From Versatilivorator sp963663845 (lineage in GTDB: Bacteria; Acidobacteriota; Terriglobia; Versatilivoradales; Versatilivoraceae), in the NCBI GenBank assembly GCA_963663845.2, contig OY760650.2:1922001-1986000 (forward strand): a DNA stretch of 64,000 nucleotides. Reading direction: 5' to 3'. Of the stretch, positions 39,972 to 49,460 are shown in pieces. Made by a program: the position numbers and the translations under genes. Position 1 is the stretch's first letter; each line of letters begins with the position of its first letter. Below the pieces are notes generated by a model. It saw only the letters and a program-made list of their open reading frames with translations. It was not told where the DNA came from and made no database searches.

Positions 39972-41414
39972 ATGCATCGGGCAAATTCTTCCCCGCCTGG
40001 AATCAGCCGCCGCCAAATGCTGTGGCGGTGCGCCAACGGCTTTGGCGGGCTGGCCCTGTCCTGTCTCCTGGCCGAGCAGCAGGGCCTGGCCGCCGCAAGC
40101 TCGACCTCTCCGCTGGCTCCCAGAGCCACCCACCACCCGCCCAAGGCCAGGTCGGTGATCTTTCTCTTCATGGACGGGGGGCCGTCGCAGATGGACACCT
40201 TCGACCCCAAGCCCAGGCTGCAGAAGGAGAGCGGCCAGCCCATCCGGATGGAGACGCCGGCCACCGTTTTCCAGATCAGCCGGATGGTGCTGGGGTCGCC
40301 TTACGGCTTCAAGCGCTACGGCCACTCGGGCGCCGCCGTCAGCGAGCTCTTTCCCCACCTGGCCACCTGCGTGGATGACATGACCTTCGTTCGATCGATG
40401 GTGGCCGACCACTCCGAGCACACCGCCGCCAACTACTTCATGCACTCCGGGACCGGCTTTCAGGGCCGGCCCAGCCTGGGGTCCTGGGTGACCTACGGCC
40501 TGGGAAGCGAGTCGGACAACCTCCCCGGCTTCATTGTGCTGGAGAGCGAAATGATTCCTCCCGGAGGTCTGGATCTGTTCGGGAGCGGCTTTCTGCCGGC
40601 CTCCTACCAGGGGACCCTCTTCCGCAAGGGGCGCCACCCGATCGCGGACATCCGGCCTCGGGAGGCCGCCCCCGAGCTGCAGCTCGACAAGCTGGACCTC
40701 ATCCGCAAGCTCAATGCCGGGGTGGTGGACCGCTTCGGCGCGGTCAGTCAACTGGAGGCCACCATCGCCAACTACGAGCTGGCCTTCCGCATGCAGTCGG
40801 CGGTCCCGGAACTGTTGGACCTGGGCGACGAATCGGAAGCGACCCGGAAGCTCTACGGGCTGGATGAGCCCGAAACCGAGGAATTCGGCCGGGAGTGCCT
40901 GCTGGCCCGCCGCCTGGTGGAGCGGGGCGTCCGCTTCATCGAATGCCTGAGCCCCCAGCGGCGCATCGACCGCTGGGACCAGCACCTACGCCTGGAAGAG
41001 CGCCACCGCATCAACGCCAAGGCCACCGACAAGCCCATGGCCGCGCTGCTAAAGGACCTCAAGGCTCGCGGGCTGCTGGATGAGACCCTGGTGGTCTGGG
41101 GCGGCGAGTTCGGGAGGACGCCCACGGCCCAGACCCCGGATAGCGGCGACCTCTCCCAGGTGGGCCGGGACCACAATCCCTTCGGCTTCACCATGTGGCT
41201 GGCCGGAGGCGGGGTCAAGCCCGGAACGATCTACGGAGCCACCGACGAGTACGGCTACTACGCGGTCGAGAACAAGGTGCACGTCCATGACCTCCACGCC
41301 ACCATCCTCCACCTGATGGGTCTGGACCACACCCGGCTCACCTACCGTTTCAGCGGCCGCGACATGCGCTTGACCGACGTCTACGGCAACGTGGTGCACG
41401 ACATATTGTCGTAG
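39972..41414 (+). CDS. DUF1501 protein (sulfatase-like fold), Tat-exported
   Basis: A 480-residue protein with a Tat-type signal (SRRQMLWRCANGFGGLALSC). DUF1501 motifs: ARSVIFLFMDGGPSQMDTFD (metal-binding Asp), VRSMVADHSEHTAANYFMHS, DETLVVWGGEFGRTP and GRDHNPFGFTMWLAGGGVKP. The fold is related to alkaline phosphatases and sulfatases, but enzymatic activity is unproven. It forms an operon with the upstream DUF1549/DUF1553 gene. Confidence 0.93.
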   Translation: MHRANSSPPGISRRQMLWRCANGFGGLALSCLLAEQQGLAAASSTSPLAPRATHHPPKARSVIFLFMDGGPSQMDTFDPKPRLQKESGQPIRMETPATVFQISRMVLGSPYGFKRYGHSGAAVSELFPHLATCVDDMTFVRSMVADHSEHTAANYFMHSGTGFQGRPSLGSWVTYGLGSESDNLPGFIVLESEMIPPGGLDLFGSGFLPASYQGTLFRKGRHPIADIRPREAAPELQLDKLDLIRKLNAGVVDRFGAVSQLEATIANYELAFRMQSAVPELLDLGDESEATRKLYGLDEPETEEFGRECLLARRLVERGVRFIECLSPQRRIDRWDQHLRLEERHRINAKATDKPMAALLKDLKARGLLDETLVVWGGEFGRTPTAQTPDSGDLSQVGRDHNPFGFTMWLAGGGVKPGTIYGATDEYGYYAVENKVHVHDLHATILHLMGLDHTRLTYRFSGRDMRLTDVYGNVVHDILS

Positions 41415-41471
41415 AGGCTCTATCGGACTTCCGGAACGAACATGCTATTGCGGAGGCGGGAGACAATGAGG

Positions 41472-41900
41472 TCAGATCACGCAGAAGGATTGATGGTCGG
41501 TTCCGGGAACCACGCCTGGCGGGATGCGAGCGTCGAAGGTGACGAACCGGCCGTGCCGTTCGACAGCCAGCGCCAGTAGATAGGTATCGGTGATCTGTTT
41601 CGAGCCAATAACCTGACGCCAATCGGCGACGCCGGGCTGCAGAAGGCTGACACTATCGGGCCAGAATTGATGATGGCGGGTGGCCGTCGCCTCCTGGAGC
41701 CGTCGGGCTACGAGGGAGGCCGCCAAGCTACTGGGATACGCCGGGTGGGCCATGATCCGTAGACACCCGTTCTGGGTGATGGGGCAGGTCGCCCAACCGT
41801 GCTGGATGTTGTCTCTCAGCCATTGCCTGGCGGACTCGTGGTGCAGGTGCTCGGCATCCAGCAAGGCGATCAGGACGTTCACATCCAGTAGCGCTCGCAT
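41472..41900 (-). CDS. PIN-domain VapC toxin
   Basis: A 142-residue PIN protein. Active-site acids are in MRALLDVNVLIALLDAEHLH, CPITQNGCLRIMAHPAYPSS and KQITDTYLLALAVERHGRFV then TFDARI. The long linker before the last strand is typical of the VapC group whose members have TAxxxxD-type ends. The ATG overlaps the antitoxin stop as TGATG. An intact module. Confidence 0.9.
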   Translation of the reverse strand: MRALLDVNVLIALLDAEHLHHESARQWLRDNIQHGWATCPITQNGCLRIMAHPAYPSSLAASLVARRLQEATATRHHQFWPDSVSLLQPGVADWRQVIGSKQITDTYLLALAVERHGRFVTFDARIPPGVVPGTDHQSFCVI

Positions 41901-42151
41901 CAGTCAGCCGTTTCTTCGCGCAGCCGGTCGATCAGTTCGTTGGTGACGACCACGCCGCGTTTGGAGAACGGTCGGAAGCCGAACTCGGCGCAGGGCTCCT
42001 CCGCCCGGCTCCCCAGGTCGTCCCGTTCCCTGGGAGCCAGAGATTGCCGGAGCAGGTTCGATACCACCGCACCGGCCGATTTCGACTCGCGTTTTGCGAC
42101 TTCCTTGACGGCAATGAGAAGGTCGTCGTCGATATTGAGGGTCGTTCGCAT
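41900..42151 (-). CDS. VapB-type RHH antitoxin
   Basis: An 83-residue protein starting MRTTLNIDDDLLIAVKEVAK then RESKSAGAVVSNLLRQSL, the RHH domain of VapB antitoxins. The C-terminal arm (FGFRPFSKRGVVVTNELIDR) is the usual toxin-binding motif of this subgroup. An in-frame extension to 42175 adds eight residues, but no better ribosome binding site is seen there. It is coupled to the PIN toxin by TGATG. Confidence 0.88.
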   Translation of the reverse strand: MRTTLNIDDDLLIAVKEVAKRESKSAGAVVSNLLRQSLAPRERDDLGSRAEEPCAEFGFRPFSKRGVVVTNELIDRLREETAD

Positions 42152-42407
42152 GGTTGAATCTCCACCGGAAGACATTGAATAATGATGCTACTACACCACG
42201 CATCACACATCAATACGCCGTAATTGGTTAGAATCGTTTTTCGGGAGAGTCCTGGTTGCAAAGCACCAACCGACTGGGGCTTGGATTGATCCGGGTGCTC
42301 TGACCGGGGTGTCCGGCGGTGCGCGGAGCCGACGTTGAGTGGGCTCGAACGGCGTTGACTTCGCCCGGGCTTCGGTCTGGTTTTCAGACTTTGTCGAGGA
42401 GGAAGGA

Positions 42408-43346
42408 ATGGTGTGGAGAATTTTCCTGAGTGCGGGCATTCCGGCAATGGCTTTGACCACCCTCTGGGCCTTGCCGGCTTGGGGGCAGCTCTCCCCCCGA
42501 GCCGCCTGGGCGGCCACGGCCTTCAAGAACTACCGGGTGCAGCCCGACATTACCTATCTCACCGCCGACAACTGGCGGGCCGAGCTGGATCTGTACCAGC
42601 CGACCGGGCTGAGCGGGCCCGCGCCCACCCTGGTCTACTTTCACGGGGGAGGCTGGTACACCGGCGACAAGGACGAGCCCATACTGCGGTTGCTGCCCTA
42701 TCTCGAAATGGGATGGGCGGTGGTGAACGTGGAGTACCGGCGCAGCGGGGTTTCGCTGGCGCCGGCCGCGGTGGAGGACTGCCGCTGCGCCCTGCGTTGG
42801 GTCCTGGACAACGCCGGCCGGTACAACCTGGACTCCGACCGAATCGTGGTCTCCGGCCATTCGGCCGGGGGGCATTTGGCACTGACCACCGGCATGCTGA
42901 CGACCGCGGCCGGACTGGACTACCGCTGCCTGGGCGGCAAGGAAGAGCCCAAGGTGGCGGCCATCGTCAACTGGTACGGCATCACCGACGTGCTGGATCT
43001 GATCCAGGGCGACAACGTTCAGGGGTATGCGCTTCGTTGGATGGGAGTGCGGCCGGACAGGGAGTCGCTGGCCAAAAAGGTCTCTCCGCTGACCTGGGTC
43101 CGCCCGGGGCTGCCCCCCATCCTGACGGTTCACGGCGAGAACGATCCGCTGGTGCCCTACCAGCAGGCCGTTCGGTTGCACCGGGCCTTGACCGAGGCCG
43201 GTGTCCCCAATCGCCTGGTGACCATACCCGAGGGACCCCACGGCCCCTTCAGTCCGGAAGAGACGCTGCGGGCCCACACCATCATCACTGAATTCCTGGA
43301 ACGACACGGCCTGACCCGCGTGGACGGGGCGGAGCCGGCCTGGTAG
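42408..43346 (+). CDS. Exported HSL-family alpha/beta hydrolase (esterase/lipase)
   Basis: A 312-residue protein starting behind GAGGAAGGA, with a signal peptide ending near ALPAWGQ. The oxyanion motif is YFHGGGW (residues 78-83), the nucleophile is Ser152 in VVSGHSAGGH, the acid is Asp246 in VHGENDPLVP and the base is His278 in EGPHGPF. These give a complete triad of the BD-FAE/hormone-sensitive-lipase type. These enzymes often deacetylate sugars or polysaccharides. It is followed after 84 bases by an FGGY kinase gene on the same strand. Confidence 0.88.
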   Translation: MVWRIFLSAGIPAMALTTLWALPAWGQLSPRAAWAATAFKNYRVQPDITYLTADNWRAELDLYQPTGLSGPAPTLVYFHGGGWYTGDKDEPILRLLPYLEMGWAVVNVEYRRSGVSLAPAAVEDCRCALRWVLDNAGRYNLDSDRIVVSGHSAGGHLALTTGMLTTAAGLDYRCLGGKEEPKVAAIVNWYGITDVLDLIQGDNVQGYALRWMGVRPDRESLAKKVSPLTWVRPGLPPILTVHGENDPLVPYQQAVRLHRALTEAGVPNRLVTIPEGPHGPFSPEETLRAHTIITEFLERHGLTRVDGAEPAW

Positions 43347-43430
43347 GCCCGATCGGCCTGGCCCGGAGCCGTCCGCCCGCCGCGCCGTCTCCGGTCGTGC
43401 GCCGGTTTCCGGTTTGAAAACCGAGGATCG

Positions 43431-44945
43431 ATGAGCACCGCCACCATTCAGCCCGCTCGCCCTCCCTACCTCCTGGGGATCGACCTGGGAACCTCGTCCT
43501 GCAAGGCGTGCGCGGTTGACGCCTCCGGCCGTCGCCTGGGGGCGCGCAGCGCCGGCTATCCCACCCTCACCCCGCGGGCCGGCTGGGCCGAGCAGGACCC
43601 CCGGCACTGGGCGCCCGCGGCCGTCGAGGCCACCCGGCGGCTTCTCTCGGAAAGCCCTGTCCCGCCCGATCGGGTGGGAGGCATCTGCCTCTCCAGCGCC
43701 GCCCACATTCCGGTGATGCTGGATGCCGGCGGCAATCCCCTGAGAAACGCCATCCTGTGGTATGACCAGCGCTCCCTGGACGAGGTGGAGGAGTTGAAGT
43801 CTCAGCGGGGCGAGGAGATCTTCAGGCTTTCTCACAACAGCGTCTCTCCCACCTGGACCCTGCCCCAGCTCCTGTGGGTGCGACGGCGGGAACCGGAGGT
43901 GTGGTCCAGGGTCCGCCGGGTGGCCCTTTCCAAGGACACCCTGTCGCAATGGCTCACGGGCGGCTGGACCACCGATCCGGCCACCGCCCTGTCCTCCATG
44001 CTCCTGGACGCCCATACCGGAAGTTGGTCCGAGCCCTTGCTGGAGCCGCTGGGGCTGACGCCCGAGGCGCTGCCCCGGGTGCATCCTTCCACGGCCCGGG
44101 TCGGCTCGCTGGCGGCGGCGGCAGCCGAGGCCCTGGGAGTTCCTTCCGGGATTCCCGTGGTCAACGGGACCCTGGACAGCGCTGCCGAGACCTATGGGGC
44201 CGGGGTGGTGCGGCCCGGCGACTGCCTGCTGCGGCTGGCCACGGCGGGCGGGATTCACCTGGTGCTGGAGGAGGCCCGCCCTCACCCCGGGCTCATCAGC
44301 TACCCTCATCCGGTGGCTCCGCTCTGGTACTCCCAGGCCGGCACCAACTCCTGCACCTCGGCCCTCCAGTGGGTGTTCCGGAGCGTCGGCGCCGGCCGGC
44401 CGGGAACCTTCCAGGAGTGGGACCCGGACGTGGAAGCCGTTCCGCAGGGGGCCGAGGGGCTGTTCTTCCACCCCTACCTTTCGGGAGAGCGCTGCCCCTA
44501 CTGGGACGGCCGGCTGCGGGCCAGCTTTACCGGAGCCACCTTCGGCCATCGCCCCGAGCACTTCGTTCGGGCCGCCTACGAGGGCACGGCCTTCTCCCTG
44601 CGGGACGCGATGGGGGTGCTGGACGACCTGGGCGGGGCGCAGGGAACCGTCACGGTGGTGGGCGGCGGCACGGCGGGAAGGCTGTGGACCCGGATCGTCT
44701 GCGACGTGCTGGGGAAGCCCCTGCAGGTTTCTCGGGTGACGGATTCGGCCTACGGCGCGGCCCTGCTGGGGCTGGTGGGCATCGGCCTCTACCCGGATGT
44801 CTCCCAGGCGCTGGCCGGGTCCCGGCAGGAGCTGGAGGTGGTCTCGCCCGATCCTGAGCGAACCCGAGGCTATAGCGCGCTCTTCCAGCGCTACCGCGAG
44901 ATCCAGCAGCAGCTCCAACCGGTCTACCACACCCTGGCCGGGTGA
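43431..44945 (+). CDS. FGGY-family carbohydrate kinase (xylulokinase-like)
   Basis: A 504-residue kinase. The phosphate-1 motif is LLGIDLGTSSCKACAVDASG, the substrate-binding region includes NAILWYDQRS, the catalytic base is probably the Asp in VVNGTLDSAAETYGAG, and the adenosine motif is VTVVGGGTAGRLWTRIVCDV. The length and the GERCPYWDGRLRASFTGATF segment favour xylulokinase over glycerol kinase. It would phosphorylate an imported ketose. It ends 32 bases from the convergent Tat-exported glycosidase-like gene. Confidence 0.85.
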   Translation: MSTATIQPARPPYLLGIDLGTSSCKACAVDASGRRLGARSAGYPTLTPRAGWAEQDPRHWAPAAVEATRRLLSESPVPPDRVGGICLSSAAHIPVMLDAGGNPLRNAILWYDQRSLDEVEELKSQRGEEIFRLSHNSVSPTWTLPQLLWVRRREPEVWSRVRRVALSKDTLSQWLTGGWTTDPATALSSMLLDAHTGSWSEPLLEPLGLTPEALPRVHPSTARVGSLAAAAAEALGVPSGIPVVNGTLDSAAETYGAGVVRPGDCLLRLATAGGIHLVLEEARPHPGLISYPHPVAPLWYSQAGTNSCTSALQWVFRSVGAGRPGTFQEWDPDVEAVPQGAEGLFFHPYLSGERCPYWDGRLRASFTGATFGHRPEHFVRAAYEGTAFSLRDAMGVLDDLGGAQGTVTVVGGGTAGRLWTRIVCDVLGKPLQVSRVTDSAYGAALLGLVGIGLYPDVSQALAGSRQELEVVSPDPERTRGYSALFQRYREIQQQLQPVYHTLAG

Positions 44946-44977
44946 GGCCGGCCCCACCTTGTAGAACTCATCAGCCC

Positions 44978-46702
44978 TCAGTACTCGATGGGCCGCTCTT
45001 CGAAGTGGCGGTGGCGTCGATAGGCCACTCTGCAGTCGACGCGGTCCAGGGAGAGGTTCCCCTTGATGTCGCGGTCCCGCTTCAGGACGGTGACCTTCAG
45101 CCGGTTGCGCCCCTTCCGGGGCGTGAACTCCGGACCCAGGTGGTAGTCGTAGCCGTACCCGTAAGGTCCGATGGAATGGGAGAGGGAATCCTGGCCCACC
45201 AGCCGATAGGTCATGTCCACCTTCTGCAGGATGGAATCGGGGAGCACCTGGCCGTTGAACTCGACCCGGACCCGATCGATGGTCGGGACGATGCCCCCGA
45301 AGCGCACCCTCAGGACCACCGAGCGAACCCGTCCCAGCTTTCGCCAGTGCTCGATATCGTCGGCCATGGGGAAGGAGACCTCGGTCGAGGCCCCCTCGGC
45401 AAGCTCCTGGGGCAGACCCTTCGTCCTGTCGGGCAGCCAGTCCATGGAGGTGTCTCGTTCCTTGCGGGTGCGAACCATGTAGAGCTTGTCGGTGGTGGCC
45501 AGCAGTTCCGGGTGGGGCAGCAGGCGCAGGGTATCGTATTCCTGGGCCGTCCAGGGCCATCCCTGGGGGGTCCAGAGGTGGTCGGCCATGGCGACGCCGT
45601 CCACGCCCTGATCGTAGGCGGTGGCGGCGCCGGCCCAGACCATTTCGGGGGTGGCCCATCGGGCGAACTGCCGGCCCAGCCCGTTGTGCATGGAGAAGTA
45701 GGCGCGGGTTCCGGTGCCCCGGGTGAGCTTGACCACCTGGGAGCAATCCACGTCCTGCACGATTCCCTCGTCCTCGGTGTAGCTGCCCTCGCAGAAGAGG
45801 CCGTCCACCAGGTTCTCCGAAATCCAGGTGGGGACTTCGTAGCCCACCAGCTTCCAGGCGTCCGGGTGGGCCGGGACGCGGGCGTAGATGCGCTTTCGCC
45901 GCCCCTGCGCCTGCTGGGCCTTGTCGGCCACCTTGCGCAGCTCCCGGATCCACTGGGTCATCACCGGGGCCAGCTCCCCGGCCTGGTCGAAGCGGCAGAA
46001 GGGCGTGGACGAGGTCAGGTTCAGCTCGATGCCGTCGGTCTCATAGCGGGAGAGCAGCTCCTCGAAAACCGGAAACCGTTCCTCCCGCACCGCCTCGTGC
46101 ATGAAATTGAATCGCGTCTTGTTGACGTCCTTGGCGCGGGGATCGGGATCCTCTCCCACGTGGAACTGCGGGTTGTCCATGGCGAAGGCCGACCATCGGC
46201 CCAGGCCTTCGTTTGCTTCCCGGGTTCCTCCCTGCAGGCTCACCCAGGTGCTGGCGATCATCAGAATTCCCTGCCGGTGACAGCGGTCCACCAGGATCTC
46301 GAGGGGGTCGTGGCCGTCCTCGACGAGCTGCTTCAATATCCGGCCCGCCCGATACCAGACATAGTGGGTCCATTGCTTGACCTCGGCTCCCCACATCTGA
46401 GCCACCTTGCTGTCGTAGAGCATGGTGCCCCCTTCGACGCCGGCGAAATAGACGAAGGCGTCCACACCGGTGCTGGCGAGCTGGTCCACGATGAAGGCGT
46501 GATCGGAGGGGGTCACCGGGGGTTCGAAGCAGTAGAGGTCGGCGGCGTGGCGCCCGTCGTCGAAAAAGAAGACCCGGGGATCCGCGGAACGCCCGGTGTC
46601 CTTGGACAGTGACGGACCGGCTGCCGCTGCAGAAACAAGAGGTGTGGCCAAGGCTCCGGGGGCCGCGGCGCCTACGGTCCTCAAGAAAGTTCGGCGTTTC
46701 AT
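44978..46702 (-). CDS. Tat-exported glycoside-hydrolase-like protein (paralogue 2)
   Basis: A 574-residue protein, exactly as long as the one at 3582-5306 and with the same organisation. It has a twin-arginine signal (MKRRTFLRTVGAAAPGALAT), VFFFDDGRHAADLYCFEPPV, a barrel with RFPVFEELLSRYETDGIELN and DGLFCEGSYTEDEGI, and a C-terminal beta domain (SFPMADDIEHWRKLGRVRSV, RVRVEFNGQVLPDSILQKVD). Sequence identity between the two is moderate by eye, so the duplication is old. The start with AAAGGAGTTG upstream is preferred to a 75-codon upstream extension. Substrate unknown. It is convergent with the FGGY kinase gene. Confidence 0.65.
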   Translation of the reverse strand: MKRRTFLRTVGAAAPGALATPLVSAAAAGPSLSKDTGRSADPRVFFFDDGRHAADLYCFEPPVTPSDHAFIVDQLASTGVDAFVYFAGVEGGTMLYDSKVAQMWGAEVKQWTHYVWYRAGRILKQLVEDGHDPLEILVDRCHRQGILMIASTWVSLQGGTREANEGLGRWSAFAMDNPQFHVGEDPDPRAKDVNKTRFNFMHEAVREERFPVFEELLSRYETDGIELNLTSSTPFCRFDQAGELAPVMTQWIRELRKVADKAQQAQGRRKRIYARVPAHPDAWKLVGYEVPTWISENLVDGLFCEGSYTEDEGIVQDVDCSQVVKLTRGTGTRAYFSMHNGLGRQFARWATPEMVWAGAATAYDQGVDGVAMADHLWTPQGWPWTAQEYDTLRLLPHPELLATTDKLYMVRTRKERDTSMDWLPDRTKGLPQELAEGASTEVSFPMADDIEHWRKLGRVRSVVLRVRFGGIVPTIDRVRVEFNGQVLPDSILQKVDMTYRLVGQDSLSHSIGPYGYGYDYHLGPEFTPRKGRNRLKVTVLKRDRDIKGNLSLDRVDCRVAYRRHRHFEERPIEY

Positions 46703-46950
46703 GGTCGGTTCAACTCCTTTGATTGGCAGTAGATCGGGTCTGAAGGACACTCCAGGCGGCATTCGAGCCTTCCCGGCCTGCCCAACCGGTAGGTCTCCAC
46801 CCAAGCGCCGCCTGTGAAAGCCCTCATACTGCCGACAACCCCGTCCCAACGCAAGGCGTAATTGAGAGGCTGCCTCTCCTGGGTCGCTTCGGACCGTTCG
46901 AGTCGATTCTCCGCCCCGATGGGTCAAGGCTCCCGGCGGGGTGCAGGACT

Positions 46951-47078
46951 ATCCCACGCTACCCGCCCTCACCGTAGGGGCGTCCCTTGTGGGCGCCCCC
47001 TTCGCGGCGCCGGCCAGGCGAGCGGGAACAACCGGGCAACCACAAGGGTTGCCCCTACAAGGGGGTTCAGCGTGGGAT
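46951..47078. repeat. Palindromic intergenic element with nested inverted repeats
   Basis: Outer 10-bp arms ATCCCACGCT (46951-46960) and AGCGTGGGAT (47069-47078) enclose inner arms in which GTAGGGGCGTCCCTTGTGGG pairs imperfectly with the complement of CCACAAGGGTTGCCCCTAC. The element can fold into one long hairpin. The GGGGCAACCCTTGTGG-type arm is a widespread non-coding repeat in bacterial genomes. It lies in the 475-base gap 46703-47177 upstream of the DUF4212 gene. Nothing else in that gap is recognisable. Confidence 0.65.
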
Positions 47079-47177
47079 GGCACCACAATGCGGACTCCCT
47101 CTCCGTTTACCTCGCCCCAGGTTGCTGGTAACATGGGCGCCTTTGCGCCGATTCTTCAGCTTGACCAGGGGGAAAAC

Positions 47178-47531
47178 ATGTCCCGCCAGTTACCGTCGGA
47201 GGACGCACCCGGCCCGGCCCGTCCCGCGCGCCCGAACCCGGCTCTCCAGGAGTCGCTGAAGCGCTACTGGCGCACCAACCTGAAGATCATGATGGTGCTG
47301 CTGGCCGTCTGGGCGGTCGCCGGCCTGGGTTGCGGGGTCCTCTTCGCCGATGCTCTCAACGCCTACAGCCTGGGGGGCTATCCCCTGGGGTTCTGGTTCG
47401 CCCAGCAGGGGGCCATCGTCGTCTTCGTGCTCCTGATACTGGTCTATTCGCTGCTGCTCAACCGGCTTGACGCCAGGCACCACGCCGAGATGGAGAGGTT
47501 GAAGCAGGGCGGTGGAGAGGAGCAGCCATGA
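47178..47531 (+). CDS. DUF4212 symporter small subunit
   Basis: A 117-residue protein starting behind AGGGGGAAAAC. It has two membrane helices (IMMVLLAVWAVAGLGCGVLF, FAQQGAIVVFVLLILVYSLL) preceded by the conserved YWRTNLK segment. DUF4212 proteins are the small subunits of SSS-type symporters such as acetate or other monocarboxylate carriers. The stop overlaps the large subunit start as ATGA. Confidence 0.93.
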   Translation: MSRQLPSEDAPGPARPARPNPALQESLKRYWRTNLKIMMVLLAVWAVAGLGCGVLFADALNAYSLGGYPLGFWFAQQGAIVVFVLLILVYSLLLNRLDARHHAEMERLKQGGGEEQP

Positions 47532-49342
47532 CCGTCACCGCCTGGACCTTCGTGTTCGTGGGACTGAGCTTCGGCCTCTACCTGCTCATCGCCTGGCTCA
47601 GCCGGGTGCGGGACACCCAGGGTTTCTACGTGGCCGGGCGAGGTGTTCCGGCGGCGGCCAACGGCATGGCCACCGCGGCCGACTGGATGAGCGCGGCATC
47701 CTTCATTTCCATGGCCGGGCTGATCAGCTTCATGGGCTACGCCGGCGGGATGTACCTGATGGGATGGACCGGCGGCTACGTGCTGCTGGCGCTCCTGCTG
47801 GCGCCCTACCTGCGCAAGTTCGGCCACTTCACCGTCCCCGATTTCATCGGCGACCGCTACGCCTCCAACACGGCGCGCCTGGTGGCGGTGGTCTCGGCGT
47901 TGTTCGTCAGCTTCACCTACGTGGCCGGACAGATGCGGGGAGTGGGCGTGGTCTTTTCCCGCTTCCTGGAAGTGGACATCAACGTGGGCGTGGCCATCGG
48001 CATGGCCATCGTCTTCATCTACGCCACCCTGGGAGGCATGAAGGGGATCACCTGGACCCAGGTGGCCCAGTATTGGGTGTTGATCACGGCCTTCCTCATT
48101 CCCGCCATCGCCATCAGCATCCGCCTGACCGGGCACGCCTTTCCGCAGATCGGCCTGGGTTCGGAGCTGATCGAGGGCGGTTACCTGCTGGACAAGCTGG
48201 ACAAGATCCATGCCGACCTCGGCTTCTCCAGCTACACGGCGGCCTTCGACGGGCCCTGGGACATGGCCAACGTCTTCCTGGTGACCCTGGCCCTGATGGC
48301 CGGCACCGCCGGACTTCCCCACGTCATCGTTCGCTTCTACACGGTGAAGACCGTCCGGGCGGCCCGCACGTCGGCCTTCTGGGCCCTGTTCTTCATCGCC
48401 CTGCTCTATTTGACGGCGCCGGCCACGGGAGCCTTCGCCCGCTACTACATGATCGACTCGCTTCAGGGCCGGACGGCCGCGCAGTTGCCGGACTGGTTCC
48501 GAAGCTGGGAGAAGACCGGCCTGATCCTGTGGCTGGACGACGGCGACCGCCGGCTTCGCTACTCCGGGGGCGCCGACAACGAGATCTTCAGCTTCAAGGC
48601 CGGCAGGGTGGTGGTCGAGGGTGAATCGATGTCCCTGGCCCAGATCACCCGGAGCCACCAGGCATGGATCGCCTCCGGCGGCTCGGAGGGGCGCGACTGG
48701 CGTCCCCTGTTCCGGGAGGCCGGGCTCACCGGCCCGGACCGCGACATCATCGTGCTGGCCACCCCCGAGATGGCGGAGCTCTTCGCCTGGATCGTGGCGC
48801 TGGTGGCCGCCGGAGGACTGGCGGCGGCCCTTTCCACCGCCTCGGGACTGCTGCTGGTCATCTCCTCGGCGGTGGCGCACGACCTCTACGCCCGGGTGAT
48901 CAACCCGGCCGCCAGCGAGAAGCAGCGGCTGCTGGTGGGGCGCAGCGTCATCGGGGTGGCGGTGGTGGTGGCCGGACTCTTCGGCATCTTCCCGCCGGGC
49001 TTCGTCAGCCAGGTGGTGGCCTTCGCCTTCGGCCTGGCGGCCGCCTCCTTCTTTCCCGCCATCGTGCTGGGCATCTTCCACAAACGGGTGGGGACGGCGC
49101 CGGCCGTGGCCGGGATGATCGTCGGCTTGGCCTTCACCAGCTTCTACATCGTGGCCAGCGTCTACGGAGGGATGGCCCCCTGGACCTTCGGCCTATTCGA
49201 GCGGGGGATCAGCCCTCAGGGCATCGGCGCCATCGGAATGGCGCTCAATTTCCTGGTGACGCTCGGACTGACGCCCTTCTGCCGGGAACCCAGCGACGAA
49301 GTCAAGAACCTGGTGGATTCGGTGCGCGAGCCCGAGGGTTAG
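47528..49342 (+). CDS. Sodium:solute symporter large subunit (VC_2705/ActP-like)
   Basis: A 604-residue transporter, longer than typical SSS proteins because of an extramembrane insert at about residues 315-385 (LPDWFRSWEKTGLILWLDDG onward). Signature segments: DTQGFYVAGRGVPAAANGMA, YATLGGMKGITWTQVAQYWV and LAAALSTASGLLLVISSAVA. This subfamily works with a DUF4212 subunit, encoded immediately upstream. Likely substrates are short-chain carboxylates. No acetyl-CoA synthetase is adjacent to confirm this. Confidence 0.92.
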   Translation: MTVTAWTFVFVGLSFGLYLLIAWLSRVRDTQGFYVAGRGVPAAANGMATAADWMSAASFISMAGLISFMGYAGGMYLMGWTGGYVLLALLLAPYLRKFGHFTVPDFIGDRYASNTARLVAVVSALFVSFTYVAGQMRGVGVVFSRFLEVDINVGVAIGMAIVFIYATLGGMKGITWTQVAQYWVLITAFLIPAIAISIRLTGHAFPQIGLGSELIEGGYLLDKLDKIHADLGFSSYTAAFDGPWDMANVFLVTLALMAGTAGLPHVIVRFYTVKTVRAARTSAFWALFFIALLYLTAPATGAFARYYMIDSLQGRTAAQLPDWFRSWEKTGLILWLDDGDRRLRYSGGADNEIFSFKAGRVVVEGESMSLAQITRSHQAWIASGGSEGRDWRPLFREAGLTGPDRDIIVLATPEMAELFAWIVALVAAGGLAAALSTASGLLLVISSAVAHDLYARVINPAASEKQRLLVGRSVIGVAVVVAGLFGIFPPGFVSQVVAFAFGLAAASFFPAIVLGIFHKRVGTAPAVAGMIVGLAFTSFYIVASVYGGMAPWTFGLFERGISPQGIGAIGMALNFLVTLGLTPFCREPSDEVKNLVDSVREPEG

Positions 49343-49460
49343 CCCGCATGCCTCCTGGTGAGAAAGACGGGCAAAACCCCGGCGGTGGCCATCGAGTCCG
49401 CCTCCGAACATTGAGTTCAGGGCGGGTCGACGGCCGACGTTTTTTGGGGGAGAAGAACTT

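Noticed and set aside
42384..45953. Open frame of 1189 codons on the minus strand across the esterase, FGGY kinase and glycosidase-like genes
   Set aside because: It is antisense to well-supported genes, rich in Gly, Pro, Arg and Gln without domains, and is the expected stop-poor shadow of high-GC coding DNA.
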